Source: Bisporella sp. PMI_857 (Eukaryota; Ascomycota; Leotiomycetes; Helotiales; Helotiaceae). Taken from it: a stretch of 64,000 nucleotides of DNA. Below, in pieces: positions 50,949 to 63,565 of the stretch; within the stretch, counting starts at the first letter, position 1, and each line of letters begins with the position of its first letter. Under the pieces are notes generated by a model. That model was not told the origin of the DNA and did no database searches. It saw only the letters and a program-made list of their open reading frames with translations. The position numbers were made by a program, and so were the translations under genes. The DNA lies in the NCBI GenBank assembly GCA_021307315.1, contig JAJSPD010000110.1, positions 1 to 64,000 on the forward strand, read 5' to 3'.

Positions 50949-53900
50949 TTATTTGCGAGAATATTTAAATAATAAAGAGTAGTTTTGGAAACATGCTTTT
51001 GTAGTTGGATGGTCCTGTCCGAGTGCCTTTTGGTAGCCTGCATATGCTCTTTGATAGAGTAGTAAGGCCTCTTGGTACTGCTCTCGCCGGTGTAATAAGT
51101 ATGCAAGGCAATAAATGCTCGTCAGCGTATAGGGATGCTCTTTCCCTAACGCCTTCTCATAACCCTCCAGCGCTCGTCGGTTCATCTCCTCTGCCTGCTC
51201 ATACTTGCCCTGCTGTTGCAACACCAAAGCTAGGTTGTTAACGCTTGTCAGCGTGTCGGGATGCTCTTTCCCTAGCGCCTTCTCTCTTCCCTCCAGCGCT
51301 TGTCGGCTCATCTCCTCTGCCTGCTCATACTTGCTCTGCTGTCGCAACACCGAAGCTAGGCTGTCAACGTTCGTCAGCGTGTCGGGATGATCCTTCCCTA
51401 GCGCCTTCTCACTTCCCTCCAGCGCTTGTCGGCTCATCTCCTCTGCCTGCTCATACTCGCCCTGCTGTTGCAACACCAAAGCTAGGTTGTAAACGCTTGT
51501 CAGCGTGTCGGGATGCTCTTTCCCTAGCGCCTTCTCTCTTCCCTCCAGCGCTCGTCGGCTCATCTTTTCTGCCTGCTCATACTTGCCCTGCTGTCACAAC
51601 ACAAAAGCTAGGCTGTCAACGCTCGTCAGCGTGTCGGGATGATCCTTCCCTAGTGCCACTTCATACCCCTCTAGCGCTTGTCTACCCATCTCCTCTGCTG
51701 TGTTATAGTTCCCCTTTTCACTTGAATACCATGCAGCATTAAAGAGAATCAAGGGCCACTGTGCTAAGTAGACCTCGTTCGTCGGCCAATATAATAAAAT
51801 CATTTCGGCGTGGGGAAATAGCTTGCCGCATATTGTCCAATTCTCATACCTCCCGACTGGGAATGCCTTTCCCATAATATTTATATACTTTTCCTTCCAA
51901 AATTCTAGCTCATCATAGTGCTCGAGCCATTTCTTTGTCGAAAACTGCACAAGTCGATGCATCTCAAACTCGTTTCCCTCCATGTTCATCATTACTAGTG
52001 AGTAGCTAGTTAAGGTAGAGATGTCATCTTCGAAATCGGCTTCCGTGTCATCGGTTTCTTGATAAAATCGAAGCAGAAGAGCCTCGGGGATCCCTTGGCG
52101 GTCGAAGAGACTCATAAGAGATAGTAGCCGAGCAGCCGAAAACCACTCTTTACGGATGTGCTCGAAAGATATCTGCCACGTAGCGATAATAGAGTTCGAT
52201 GCTCGACCATCTCTGCGAGCGTCTCCAATGTCCTTCCTTAAAAGACTTGATCTATCTTTGTCGTTTCCGCGAAGGTCGCGTAGATAGTTCGAAATGGTGA
52301 TGCGGGGTGCCCTTTGGCTAATGTAGGCGGCGGCTTGGGTGATCGCAAGAGGCATGTAGTCGAGACTCTGCACTAGTTCTACAGCATCGGTCGTACTGGG
52401 ATTTCCTAAAAGCTTTTTGTGAAGAAGATCTAGGGCATGGTCCTGGTCCATCGGCTTGACTTTGATGATATCCGAGTCCCTTCCCGTAAATCTGTAAGCC
52501 ACATCTCGGCTCCGAGACGTAATAACGATAGATCCGTTTAGTGATTGAGGTACGAAGTCCGACAAAGAGCGAGCTACTTGAGCTAAATCATAGTCTACAC
52601 TCTGATTAAAAAAGACGTGTAGATCATCAGCATTGTCGATAATCATGACCCAGCGACCGTTCACTTCGTCACACAGCCAGTTGCTAACAAGTTGAAGGAT
52701 GTCGGTGTCCGGCCTATCCCAGCCATCGATCTTAACTCTTTCAGCGATTCTTCTATAGCCTTCTTCGAACCGGGCTGTGGTACTAGCATGAACCCAGAAT
52801 ACCCAGGTTTCTGGTGACTCCTCTCTAATCCGGTGAGAGTACTCGATAGCAAGTTGAGACTTCCTGCTTAAACAGTTACTTAGTGCTCTAGCGCTCGCGC
52901 GGCTAGTAACCAACCCAACGCCTCCAAGACCAACGAGTGCTACTCGAGAGGCTGGTAGAGAACATTTCTGATTTATTTCGACGAGGATATCGCGATCCAC
53001 GAAGTCTTTGTCACGTCGAAAAGGTACTGTTGATGATGGAGTAGGTCGTGGTGAGGTCGGATCTACTAGCAAAGCTAATGTCAGATCGTGTCAAAGTCGC
53101 GACGGAATGGCGTGTGCATGTATGGATTCGTGGGGTATTAGGTCTTTATATGGACGGTGGAGCCGCCGTTAAGATTGCTCAAACTAGAATTTGAAGAGAT
53201 AATACTAACAAGACGGTAGCACGAAGCTAGCAGAAACGCTTCCATAATTTTGACCTAATTGGAGCGCCTGATTTCCAGTACCGGAAAAGGCCACCACGGG
53301 ATTGCTCGATGGAAAGGCAACTGATATTCATAGCTTTAGCCATATCTAATACTGCTCACTTGAACTAATTTACGTACACTGTGTACCATGCTGTTTCCTA
53401 ACTTGTTTCGCCTGCTCGGACCTCTCTGCTCCTGGCGTTGACGCATTACTTGGAACAATCAATTCTTTAATCCACCGACGAAGCTCTCCAACAATAGCTG
53501 TGAAGCCTGGATCATCTGCGTGCTCGAATTTTGTCATGTCCATATGATTGCTCCGTATCCCTATCGGGATATAGCCGGGTAGGATAGCGGAATGAGAAGG
53601 GACAACCTGAAGGTAAATATTAGCGCGGAAACGATCAGAAGTATAATTCTTGACTCACAATACCAACGCCTGGCAATGGTAATTCTTCATAGAAGCAGGT
53701 AATCTCGATTGGTTGGAGCCTTTCTTGATTCCGTGACCTGACCATAGTATGGAACCCATCTTGAACCCGTGCAAGAACCTCAGAGTCGCTCTCAAGCACC
53801 GCTAGAATCTGCGGATTCGTCTGCTTAAGGAGACCAATCAGATTGGCTAGCATCTCAGCCCAGTTTGCGAGGCCAGCACCATTGTGTGGAGTGCCCAGGA

Positions 53901-54648
53901 ATATAATGCCACGAGTATAGTCGAGGATTTTCTGAAGATGTCGTTCTGGTCGTTGTCGTGCCGCTGACAGAGCCTATATGTTCTATCAGCTAGACGTCGC
54001 GTGCCAACAGGTCGGGAGACTTACATCCTCACATACAAGGCCCCCCAGACTATGGCAAACAAATATAATAGGGCGGTTATTCTGTTATAATTTATTTCCG
54101 TTCCCAAGATAATCCGGGCGGTTAATGCTTACAGTGTCATCGTCCTCCCTATATGTTGCAACACTGGTCAGCAGGTTCATTGAATGGTTCCCAATCCTGT
54201 TCTTCGACACCATGCCTCGCCAGTCCGCCACATATGCATCGTATCCGAATGTGAGCAGGCGAGCGTTGGGGACTTTCGATGGAAGTAAGGACTGAGGCCA
54301 CGGAGTAGCGGCATTCTTTGCCGTCCATGTCTTCTCGCGGTCTCCGGTAAGTCCATGGACAAGAATGATACTATATTGGAAGGCAGAAAGTTAGTGAGTT
54401 TCAACGAGCCTCGAAAATCCCAAACTTTGGATTACTAGCCTGAGTTAGGAAGCCCATAATTGCGATTGGAGAGACCCGACGTACTCGACCACGCTGTGCT
54501 CTGGATTATGGAGCAGCTTAATGCCAGAAGGGAACGTCTTCCTCTGTGAGGTAGCAGTCGTGGAGGAACTCGCGGTGGTGTTCGTGGTGGTGCTTGTCGT
54601 GGGGTTCTTGCTCCGGCGCTGGAACCATTCCGAGATCCGTCGCGGCAT
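50949..54648 (-). CDS. NLR-type protein: SesB-like hydrolase, NB-ARC, TPR repeats (nonsense codon in TPR)
   Basis: Exons 54648-54485, 54370-54133, 54081-54025, 53973-53659, 53606-53378, 53065-52915 and 52863 onward join in one frame. Residues 55-300 are an alpha/beta-hydrolase of SesB type: DIILVHGLTGDREKTW, nucleophile S145 in VCHSLGG, His279 in NHMDMTKF. The 51-bp intron 52864-52914 is needed to form the Walker A GLGGVGKSQLA (K386); retained, it would split the P-loop. Then VMIIDNADD (Walker B), ITSRSRD and PLAI complete the NB-ARC. About six 42-residue TPRs follow (EQAEEMSRQALEGREKALGK), highly alike. A TGA (51594-51596, likely from CGA) ends the frame at 807 residues; reading continues cleanly to 50949. 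Intron 53066-53377 (312 bp, GTACGT...CTGAC...TAG) is long: if unused, the hydrolase ends at 53370 as a separate 336-residue protein. Such NLRs trigger cell death in non-self recognition. Confidence 0.82.
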
Positions 54649-55552
54649 CGGAACGACTGCGCACTAAGCAGGCTCTGCGAATGTGCAGCAGGAAGCGGAT
54701 CAAAAGGCGAATTTAGTGCTAATGAGAAAGTAAGCGCGCGTCACTCTACGCTGCAAATCTCGAAATGGATTCTGCTGATTCAAAGAGTTTACAGCTCAAC
54801 TACAGCTCTAAGCTCCAACTTCAGGCTGGCGCTTAGCTAGCCACATCTCAGCTTTTGGTGGCACCCAATCTCGCCCACAAGGGATGAAAACAAGCACGCC
54901 TCGATAGTCCCTATACAATTATCAAAACTTTCACTCGCATCTCTCTGCTATAGCTACCTCCTTTCTAACTTTGTGCTTCCAGCCGCCTGCGAGCCTGCTC
55001 GCTGCGATACGGAGCTGGCCCGGCGCACACGTGACATCATGCTAGTGGGGCTTATGGATGGACACTGGAGGCTAGCCAGAATTATGCTAGTGCAGCCAGC
55101 AGCGTCTTGGCAATGTGGCTTACTTCATCTTCTTGAAGAGTTCGCGAGCAACTGCAACCACAGGCTTTATTATGTAAGATAAAAATTTTTAACTTATAGA
55201 GGTTGACTGTAACTCCGATACAGTTGATAAGGGATCCTTGATCGCTTGATTGGAGGTACCCCGACCGCCACAAGGCTGACAACGACTTCTCCACATCATG
55301 GTGAGGCTCGGGAATCTATATCTAACCATTCTACGAGTTTGAAAGGCGAAAAGAGCTCGAGAGCGGTGCTGCGGGTCGAGGGGTCATATTACACTATAAA
55401 AGGAGGCTCTCTACAAACCAGAAGGGGCAGCGACGGCGCGATTATAATTTTCGGAGTAATTGCGTCAGGAGTATTCGGGAGGGCACACAACATAACTGAT
55501 ATGAAAATACAAGAAAATTTTGATGTGTTCATAGATTCAGAGCTGCTTGAAT
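54649..55552. other. Promoter side of NLR gene; no supported gene
   Basis: Short plus frames (54973-55182, 55246-55671) have no domain and the second runs into a transposable element. Nothing else recognised. Confidence 0.35.
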
Positions 55553-56132
55553 TCAAAGTACCTACGGTTTGTCTCATGACAGGGTGCGTCTCTCGACGCA
55601 GGGACGGACGTTATTCGAGCTTTTCAACGAAGTGTCACGGCCCTGGCCTTATCTCGCTTAGAGCCCCTTAGGGCTCGGCCCCTGACATCACAGGGCTCGC
55701 TTACACTGGCCCCTGGCCAGTCTCCTGTATATAAAGCGCTGTTTTCCTTCCCTTCTTCTATCTGTAGCTTGTTCTCTTTCGTTATAACAATTGATAGTAG
55801 TTCACGCTTTTGAGTCCCTCTTCCTGAGATCTACGGATCGAGATCCCTGTTCGCCTTGAGTTGTTACACGAAGGTTCGCCTACTTTGCTTTTTGTCATCG
55901 CTTGGCTGGTCATGGAATCCGGCGTTGATATTTACCCGGGACTAGCTGCTATTTGAAAATAGACTGGTGGAGATGCAGGTTGTAGCTAGCTAAGGCAGAA
56001 CTAGGTGGCTCTTTTCATAAAAGTTTCTTTAAACCAACTCTGGAAGTAATACAAACATTTACCGTCAATTCTAACGTCTGTCCCTGCGTCCCGAGACGCG
56101 CCTTGTAACGAGACAAATCGTAGGTACTTTGA
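55553..56132. mobile_element. Non-autonomous TIR element interrupted by a solo LTR
   Basis: 55553-55611 and 56073-56132 are about 58-bp inverted repeats (TCAAAGTACCTACG..TTGTCTC...GACGCAGGGAC.GACGTT). Without the LTR the element is about 340 bp. The target duplication is not clear; family unknown. Confidence 0.72.
55628..55873 (+). mobile_element. Solo LTR family A, duplication CGAAG
   Basis: 55633-55868 (236 bp), TGTCACGGCCCTGG...TTGTTACA, flanked by CGAAG at 55628-55632 and 55869-55873; inserted within the TIR element. Confidence 0.93.
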
Positions 56133-56152
56133 GTTTAGATGACTTTGAACAA

Positions 56153-56700
56153 CGGCAAATGACTAAAATACCATACTTTTTGCCCATAACCCTAGAATAC
56201 CATACTTTGAGTTGCAACATGACTGAAATACCACAATTTTGTCTTGGCCAGAAAACAGTAGTATTCAAGTCAGATGCACGCAAAATGATGGTATACTAGT
56301 CATACTGCTGTATATCACTTGTAATCAGCCGGTATCAAATAGGAAGCGCCAGCCTGCTCGCGATTGGCCCGCGCACGTCGATGATAAGGAGAAAAAGGAG
56401 CAGAAAGCGGTAGATGACGAAAAGAAACTCAGTAAAAAGAAAAGTAGTAATGAAAAAGAATTACAACGCTTTGATCGCGAGCCGGGTATAACACAAGAAA
56501 ACGTTGATCAGGTAATTTTAGGCGCTTTATTCGACAGTGGCGATGAGCTTTCAGACGTCGACGGCGTTTTTTTTTTTTTTTTTTTTTTTTTTTTTGGGAA
56601 AATTATAACTCTTTCGACTTACTTCTCGAGATTCGGTATTCTACAAAGTCTGGGAAGGTGTACGAAATCAATTAGTTGCAATATAAATTGAAATAAAATA
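56153..56700 (+). mobile_element. Partial Mutator-like element with internal coding tail
   Basis: Begins CGGCAAATGACTAAAATACC, matching the TIR of the 21861-22472 element. Internal plus-strand reading (KKLSKKKSSNEKELQRFDRE, DQVILGALFDSGDELSDVD) resembles that element's minus-strand reading, as does the stretch around 56640-56670 in inverse (GACTTTGTAGAATA). A 29-T run (56567-56595) interrupts it. The other TIR was not found. Confidence 0.6.
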
Positions 56701-57852
56701 AAGTCAAATACAAGCATTTACACTACAGGGTTGCTTATAAGTGATGTACTAGGGGTGCTGGAGTACCGAAAGGAGCACGGCAACGATGGCGAGCGCAGCA
56801 GCGGCCCCCGACGACCAAAGGCGATACTACCCACGACATATAGCAACGGCATAATGAAGATGGCACATCAAAGAGCGTACGATAACAGCGGGCACGACGA
56901 TGGCAGGCATCGGCCATTGCAAGGCATTCGGCGTACGCATTGCGGAGCAAGAACAATAGGGAACATCAAAGGCTAGTTATAACAACCTCGCGTGTCAAAA
57001 ACCGACGAATACTAAACATTAAATCTAAGTTACTATACTGTAAACGTCGAAATTATTGTCAGTCCGAAAACTCATTGAATTATACGGGCGTATTTTGCCT
57101 CACATTTTCTATGCGCTAGCACTATAATGGCTTAAAGCCTGCATTAGTTTACATTTCCCCGCTCCGGGGAATCTCTGGGGTACACATACACCTGCTGAGC
57201 CAGAATCCGGGCTCTTCTACAACGCATTTTTCAAGTGTCTTGCAAACCTCCAGGATCTCTGTTCGGCGCAGCTACCATAGACTACAGAATGAACAACCAG
57301 CCAAGCAACAAATCGACAGTGGGGGCCGGCAACATACAAAAGCGCCAGCCTTGGCGTGGCCTGGTGTCGCCGGCACAATACATTCAGCCTCCCAGTTTCA
57401 GGCCCAGCCAACCAAGCAAAGAGAAGCCAACAATGGCTATCAGAGTATTAGAGGAACGCGATGCTAAGGTATGTACCCTTCGGTGGACGTCATTGCGCGT
57501 TACTGTCTCAATACAAAAAGCATGAACTGAACTAACTAGATATATAGAGTTAGATATAACGGACCTCTATTCGCGGCGATCTAAGCTATTGGCGAAACGA
57601 GCTCATTGCAATATAATTACTGAGCGAGTGTCAGAGACATGTGTCATTTGGAATTATCGCTGGGAACATTCAGCTGGCTTCTCACCACAAAGGCGATCAT
57701 GATAATATAAAGATAGTTGCAGGAGTATAGTGCACCATCAATTTATAAGCCTTGAGGCACAAATATAATAAATCTCAATTCAATGCTTTCTCGAGGTTGG
57801 CCATGTGTAGTTGCCTGAAGCCATGCGGCGTGCGGGACAGAAGCTATACAAC
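56701..57852. other. No supported gene
   Basis: Overlapping 60-96-codon frames on both strands, none with a domain. The right end is the 3' flank of the CmcJ-like pseudogene. Confidence 0.35.
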
Positions 57853-58822
57853 CATCAGCCGAGTTCCAAGGAGAGTAAAGGAGACGTACAGACAGAATCA
57901 GTTCCATTCTGAGATCTGTCCAACCAACTAACAAAGATTATCACTTCATCTGGCGTCTGATCTGGTAACCAGTACCATTGGTGATAGTCTTTATGAAATG
58001 CATATAGACCCTTCTCGACTTTGTCAGCAAGGACTTTATCCACCTCAATGACGTCGCCACATTTGACTGAGCGTCTATCGCAGACGACTAGCGGCGCGTT
58101 TTGTACCGTACGAAGCGGTCTCCAAGCACTAATCGGTTGTTATTTCAACACAATCTTTCCAAGGCTCGAAGTGATTGACTTGCTTTACGATCACGACTGT
58201 GAACGCTCTGCTTTGGGCTTCACTAAGCTCGCTCGCCGCGAGATGGATGTGAAGTCGATCTTGGCCTCCATCAAAGGAATAATCTACTTGACATTTAGCT
58301 CAATTCGTGAGTAGATTAAAAAGGACGAAGCCGCTACCACAATGCACAATTGATGCAACATTGGAAGCACGGTCTCTAGCCGGCTTTGCGTCATTCGCTA
58401 CTGTTTGGTTTCTTCGCAACTACGAGATTAGTAAGCTCCATGAAGAGCCATCTAGGGGCAGAATAAAAACAAACTCTCCAGTCAATGCAGAAAACTTTCA
58501 AAGCATGAAGCTCAGACTGTACCACCTGCATCATCTCCGTCATATACTTCTCAGCAAGCGCCTGTGCATCGGGTCCAGACTCAAATTGTTCAGCACTGAG
58601 CTGTAATTGAGATCTATGATGGAGAATCTGGAATCCAGCATCGCTGATCTTAAAATCTTGCTCTTTCTCGCGGATGCTGCGAACATTGACATTCATCATG
58701 TGAAATTTACAATTCGTACGCGCTGAAGGTTCGATGTCTGGAAAGCCATAAAGCTCGTATGGCTGTTGATGAGCATACTCGGGACAATCTAAAATAAACT
58801 TAAGCGAGGCGATTTGCGTCAT
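57853..58822 (-). pseudogene. CmcJ/NvfI-family oxidoreductase pseudogene
   Basis: From MTQIASLKFILD at 58822 the N-terminal part of the family is readable (YELYGFPDIEPSARTNCKF, VRSIREKEQDFKISDAGFQI, LHHRSQL, VFCIDW). After a damaged middle with frame changes the C-terminal half returns: SAWRPLRTVQNAPLVVCDRR, VDKVLADKVEKGLYAFHKD, HQWYWLPDQTPDEVIIFVSW. The W.PL..V...PL..CD and H.WY..P....DE motifs mark the CmcJ-like enzymes (methoxylation/oxidation of secondary metabolites). The central part with the usual HxD motif was not found, so it is probably inactive. Confidence 0.7.
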
Positions 58823-59773
58823 AATCAAGGACTGATAAACGCTTCTGCTCAAACAGGCAGGAACCGATAAGACGAGCAATGTTTGCAGACTGAGCCGATG
58901 ATGAAACAAGACTAGGCAGAATCGTGTCCAGGATTTGATTACGCTACATGAGGGGTTCTGGTGTGCTGTGCTGTCACTTGACTATTGGTAGTTGAAGGAC
59001 TGGAAGTGCCTCGCCACGGGACGTTGGCTCGCAAACCAGTGAGCAGACGACTACTTGTAAATCCGGTAGGCGGTAAGGCGGCAAAATTTTAACCGAGTAA
59101 ATGGTGGGTATTTAGTGGATGCTTTGACCTGCCACATCCGAAAGTGGTACTATCCCCCCCTGCGCAATGGAAGGTGGAGAATTGTAGGGCTGATTAGCAG
59201 CAAGGGGGTGTTTACTAATAAGATAATAGAGCAATATGCATAACTAATGTCAAAGATTTTTTCGCCGTCGCAATGTTTTTGTGATTCCGCGCAATTTAGC
59301 TATTTGTCCCTCTGCAAATATCACTACCACTACACTCTTAGAGTAAAAGCCCTTCTAGAAATATAAACTAGCACTATAGAACTTTATATTTTTAGCAGGG
59401 TTTATATTCTAGAGGGGTGGTTAAGTTATAACAATTGAATTTATGATTTTAATTCTGGTGGTTGGAGCGTAATCGCAGCAAAAATGCATATCGCTGTAAG
59501 CTTGGCCTCCACCAAAAATCTTCGAAATTCCTACTCGCGTTCGCGCAACCCCCCATGTCACTGCACAGCCTCAAAGGCTCCTCCATCTTCCTTTGCGCAG
59601 GGTGGGGGTGGGGGGTAAGGCGTCATCCAAAAAGTGTATGGACCATAGCCACCATCTCTGACTAAGGAATCACCCTCATGATCACACGCTGAAGCCTAAT
59701 AATACATAGCATACCTAATCGCATAAACGATATTTCTCGACCAGTTTCTCAATCATTCCATATTACTGGCTTC
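58823..59773. other. Intergenic, with an imperfect inverted repeat
   Basis: 59348-59420 has TTCTAGAAATATAAAC and its near-inverse GTTTATATTCTAGAGG, perhaps a MITE remnant. No gene supported; the right end is the promoter of the ankyrin gene. Confidence 0.4.
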
Positions 59774-62321
59774 ATGGATCCGCTTTCTGTAATCGCAGGC
59801 GTGATTGCAGTCCTTGGAGCCGTGGGGAGTACTGCTACCACAGTCGAGAAATTATGGGCTCTCAAGAATGCATCAGGCGACCTGGCGTCCTTCCTTAATG
59901 AGGTAACCAACGCAACGCGCAACTTTCCATGCTCCAGCAATCTAATTCATGATAGATCTCCAATTTCCGTCTACTTCTAATTGTTATCAGAGACATGCTC
60001 CAGTCGCTGGAAGTAGGACAATGGCAAAATAACCAGGATATTATTTTAGTCATTAGGAATGAGACGGTACAGGCAAACCAGATATTCTCAAAGATAAATA
60101 CGGTAGTATGTGATATTGTGAAACCTGGCGACCAGAATAGTTCAAGCGCAGGGCTATCTGTGTCACGACTTGCATATGCCCGGAGAGGCAAAGAGCTTCG
60201 GGGTCACCGCCGCTCTCTAGAGAACGTGAAACGCAATCTAACGGCGGCACTGACATCTTTAAATACGCTGCTCCACATGTAAGTCTACCAACAGACCTTC
60301 TTTTACTAATGACGCTATGCATATGGCCTATAATAGGGCTAACTGCTTTAGCGAATCGAGCAGTGAGATTGTGCTCGCCATTAATAACATAGTCACCACC
60401 AACCAGTCACAACAGCATCGGACTGTAGAAGCCATGGAATCGCACGTGCAGACGATGTGTAGGAACGTAGAAAGGATCTTATCTTACGCCCAGCAGCCTG
60501 GAACTTCGCTGGGACCGCTGGGTGAAAAGGAGGCCTCCCGGAACAAGGACCATGCTGTTAGCGCAAAATGTCATACAGAGAGCGGAGAGAGCTTGAAGAG
60601 CGCCCCTTTCCAGGATAATGCCTTCAAAGTGGAGACGGCCGTTTTCCATCAAAGATGTGCCACTCAATGCCGCTGTCAGTGTCATCGGGTTACCCGAATG
60701 CAGACTCCACCGTGGCTAAAGGACATCTTCGGAGGACTATTTGTTACCACTCGAGGGATTCGATTGCTCCCCTTCCCAGGACGAGAAACTTGCAATGAAT
60801 CAAGTTGTTATCGCCACAGCAACACCGTCGCACGGATTGACTACTATTTTCCTTGCTGGCTTATGGCCTGCATGATCTCTATTGTGGGCCAAGGCCACGC
60901 CCTCATCGGAGCAGGCGCGACACTGAGCTTGAAAGCTTCTAGAATGGTGCCAGATTATAGCCCTATCTTTTTTGCTGTTGACCATGCAAACCACAAGTCG
61001 ATTGCACACATGGTGTACTCGGGCTCGGCAACGCTGTTTGACATGGATCAATATGGCGACTCGCTATTATGGGTGAGCGATTATTTCCATCCCACCAATG
61101 TGGCGCGAATTGGCCCACTACCTCTCTAGCGTTAAGCAAGTTGTGTATCTACGAAACTAATGACTCGCCCCAAATAGTATGCTAGTAGATCGCACAACTG
61201 GCAAACTTGTACCATGCTTACCCAAGCTGGATTGTCTTGGAGTTCTACAAACCTCTCTGGGCTGTTAGTTTCCTCTCATGCTCTTTCCTCAATGCACATA
61301 CTGATAGTAGACGAATAGATCGCCGGCTCATGAGGCTTGGATGCAGCTTTATATGCTTGAGTCTGAGACACCAGAAACAGAGCATATGAAAATGATCCTC
61401 AAGAGGGACGACAGTTATGACCACCTAAAGTTGCCAGCCCTGCATAGTGTTGTTCTGAAGCAAACAAGTAAGGTAGACTTGGACGATTATTTGCAACTCA
61501 ATCACTCGGAAATTAATATACGCGACGAATGGGGCAATACACCGCTTACCTGGGCTGCCCAACGGCAAGATGAAAGAGCTGTAGGGTTACTGTTGAAATG
61601 GGGTGCTGACCCAAACGTAAATGACATGAAAGGTAACAGTGCATTACAAATCGCTGCTTTCAACAGGTCGTTTGAAAGTGTGAAGCAACTTCTCCGGGCG
61701 AACGCCAACATTCATAATCGGAATAATTGGAAAAATACGCCTCTCCATAGAGCGGCGAAGTCTGCCGAGTCATGCACGGACATCATAGAGCTTCTCCTCG
61801 AGAAAGGAGTCGAAAATCAAGACTCTGGAAATGAATGGGGGCACACACCGCTCCACGAGGCTGCGTTGAGTGGCCATGCTGAAAACGTTAGACTTCTTTG
61901 CTCTCGGAACTTTAACGTCAATGCACGTAGCGCGGACGGTCAAACACCCATCTTCAAAGCAATGCTGCAAAATCAGATCGAAGTAGTCCGAATTTTGATA
62001 TCTGCCGGGGCTGATCTCGATATTTTCGATAAGAGCGGGAGACACCTGATAGAACAGGCCTGCCTATTCGGAACCCTAGAGCTCTTGAAATTTGTTTTGC
62101 CGGCAATCATCTCATCCATGGATCCGAGTACTGCAGAAGAGTATAAGCAAAAGGGGTGGAAATGCATTGAAAAGGATCGCGATCATACTTGCTTCGTCGA
62201 TAGATGCAAGGCGGAAGAATTTGCCACTTTAAAATCGCTCTTCTTGGATAAAGATCCCCCAGACGGAGAAGACGATCTTGCACAGAGTTTCTACGCAGAC
62301 GCCTTGGAGACGTTGCCTTGA
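59774..62321 (+). CDS. Ankyrin protein with PigL_N/STAND-type N-terminus (gene model uncertain)
   Basis: Starts MDPLSVIAGVIAVLGAVGST, TVEKLWALKNASGDLASFLNE, the N-terminal domain found in fungal STAND and azaphilone-cluster L-type proteins. Further exons continue MLQSLEVGQWQNNQDI...VKRNLTAALTSLNTLLH; intron 60280-60338 (GTAAGT...AATAG) then gives MANCFSESSSEIVLAI. A helical region and CRCQCHRVTR follow to about 61070. After a probably spliced or broken stretch (61071-61340) a frame from 61341 carries about six ankyrin repeats (EWGNTPLTWAAQRQDERAVG, WKNTPLHRAAKS, GHTPLHEAALSGHAENVR) and ends DALETLP. The first junction (near 59900-59990) and 61071-61340 could not be resolved; the gene may be broken there. 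Confidence 0.62.
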
Positions 62322-62936
62322 TCTGGGCCACACCCGAGTTGATTTGTGGCCGCATGAGATGGGGGAGAGCGGAGCACACGAAGTTTCCGGGATACTCGTC
62401 TTTTCAAGATCTCACCGACTGGCCAAGTTGCTGTACTCACGGATTCTATTGCCTGGGGGAAAAGTTTCTTTAGTAATTGACGTTAGTTGAAGGCCCAATT
62501 TCAGCCCGCTTCGATCCAAGGGTACGTGACGCGCTCTCAGAACCGCTGGGCTCAGAGGGGCTCAGAGTGATATCCCTGTGCGTTACGCTGATAGCTGCGG
62601 TAACGATATTGGGATCTGAAATGCTCGGATTTATAACTCTTCATATCTTTAGCTTAGAAAGTATTTTGCATGATAGAGTAGCTGTATACGGTTCTCTCAT
62701 AGCCAACGCCGCAGAAGAAAATCGCAAAGGCGTTGAAAGCAAAGAGAGATAGCCGTGGGTATACAGTCACCCAACAAGGCGTTCATTCCAGACCCCCAGA
62801 GCTTCGCACTATTACTCGCTGAATTCTTATTGCTCACAATCTTAACCCTTGAAATTCCAATCAGCCCTTCTTTGATTCTTTGTCAGATTCTTCATTGCCT
62901 TCCGCTGATCTTCTTCTAATTTCCTCTTGTCATCCT
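62322..62936. other. No supported gene
   Basis: Short plus frames (62278-62490, 62477-62752) without domains. Confidence 0.3.
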
Positions 62937-63025
62937 TGTCACGGTACTGGCATATATACCTTAGTACGCAATTGGTTCCCGGCCAATTGTTCTCGTCTTT
63001 TGTTCATGGCGCGGGTGCCATGACA
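62937..63025. repeat. Putative short LTR-like element (89 bp)
   Basis: TGTCACGGTACTGGCA...GGGTGCCATGACA, with the layout of LTR families C-F (inverted TGTCA ends, TATATA, ATTGG/CCAAT inverted pair), but no target duplication and no second copy. Confidence 0.35.
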
Positions 63026-63110
63026 GGTTGGCTAGGTAAGACACGTGACTAGTACTAAGGAGAATCAAAAGGATCAGAATTGAGTATTCGTCGAAGGTCC
63101 ATTGTACTAA

Positions 63111-63326
63111 TAAATTATCACGGAGAGTACTCAGTAGTGCTGTGAACAGCTAATTGATGGTTGACAATCCCAAATAGCGAAGTGATATTATTGTATGCAT
63201 ACACGTTTGAAGAACAAGTAATCTACAGTTGAGCTGTTCTAATGATACCATCTTCTTAGCCTTCCTTGGCGTGCTCGCGTATCCAGCCAATAACTTCCCA
63301 CAGTAAGTCTATTCTGTGACATAAAT
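63111..63326. mobile_element. Solo LTR family D copy 2, duplication TAAAT
   Basis: 63116-63321 (206 bp), TATCACGGAGAG...TTCTGTGACA, flanked by TAAAT at 63111-63115 and 63322-63326. This copy shows the empty insertion site for the family-C LTR at 32720. Confidence 0.88.
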
Positions 63327-63565
63327 CGTTAGTAATTGAAACAAAGTCTGAATAGCTTCGACTTGAATGAGGCTGAAAATGCACCGGCCAATAAAGTCAA
63401 GTAGTTTTGCCGGTAGTAGCATTTTTTCTATGACGAAAAGTGGCAATTTGCAACCAACTAGACCTATCTTGCCATTAAGCGTAATATTTTAACTGGCCAA
63501 GTGGCCTTTGTGTGTATTGCCTTGGCATTCTCCACTGGCCCAGGTTTTGCCTTTTTTATTTAAGT

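Noticed and set aside
53073..53369. Start of the NB-ARC protein at the TTG of 53072
   Set aside because: A non-ATG start is unlikely; an in-frame TGA lies just upstream and a CTGAC...TAG acceptor at 53066 places the frame in phase with the hydrolase exons, so an intron is the better explanation.
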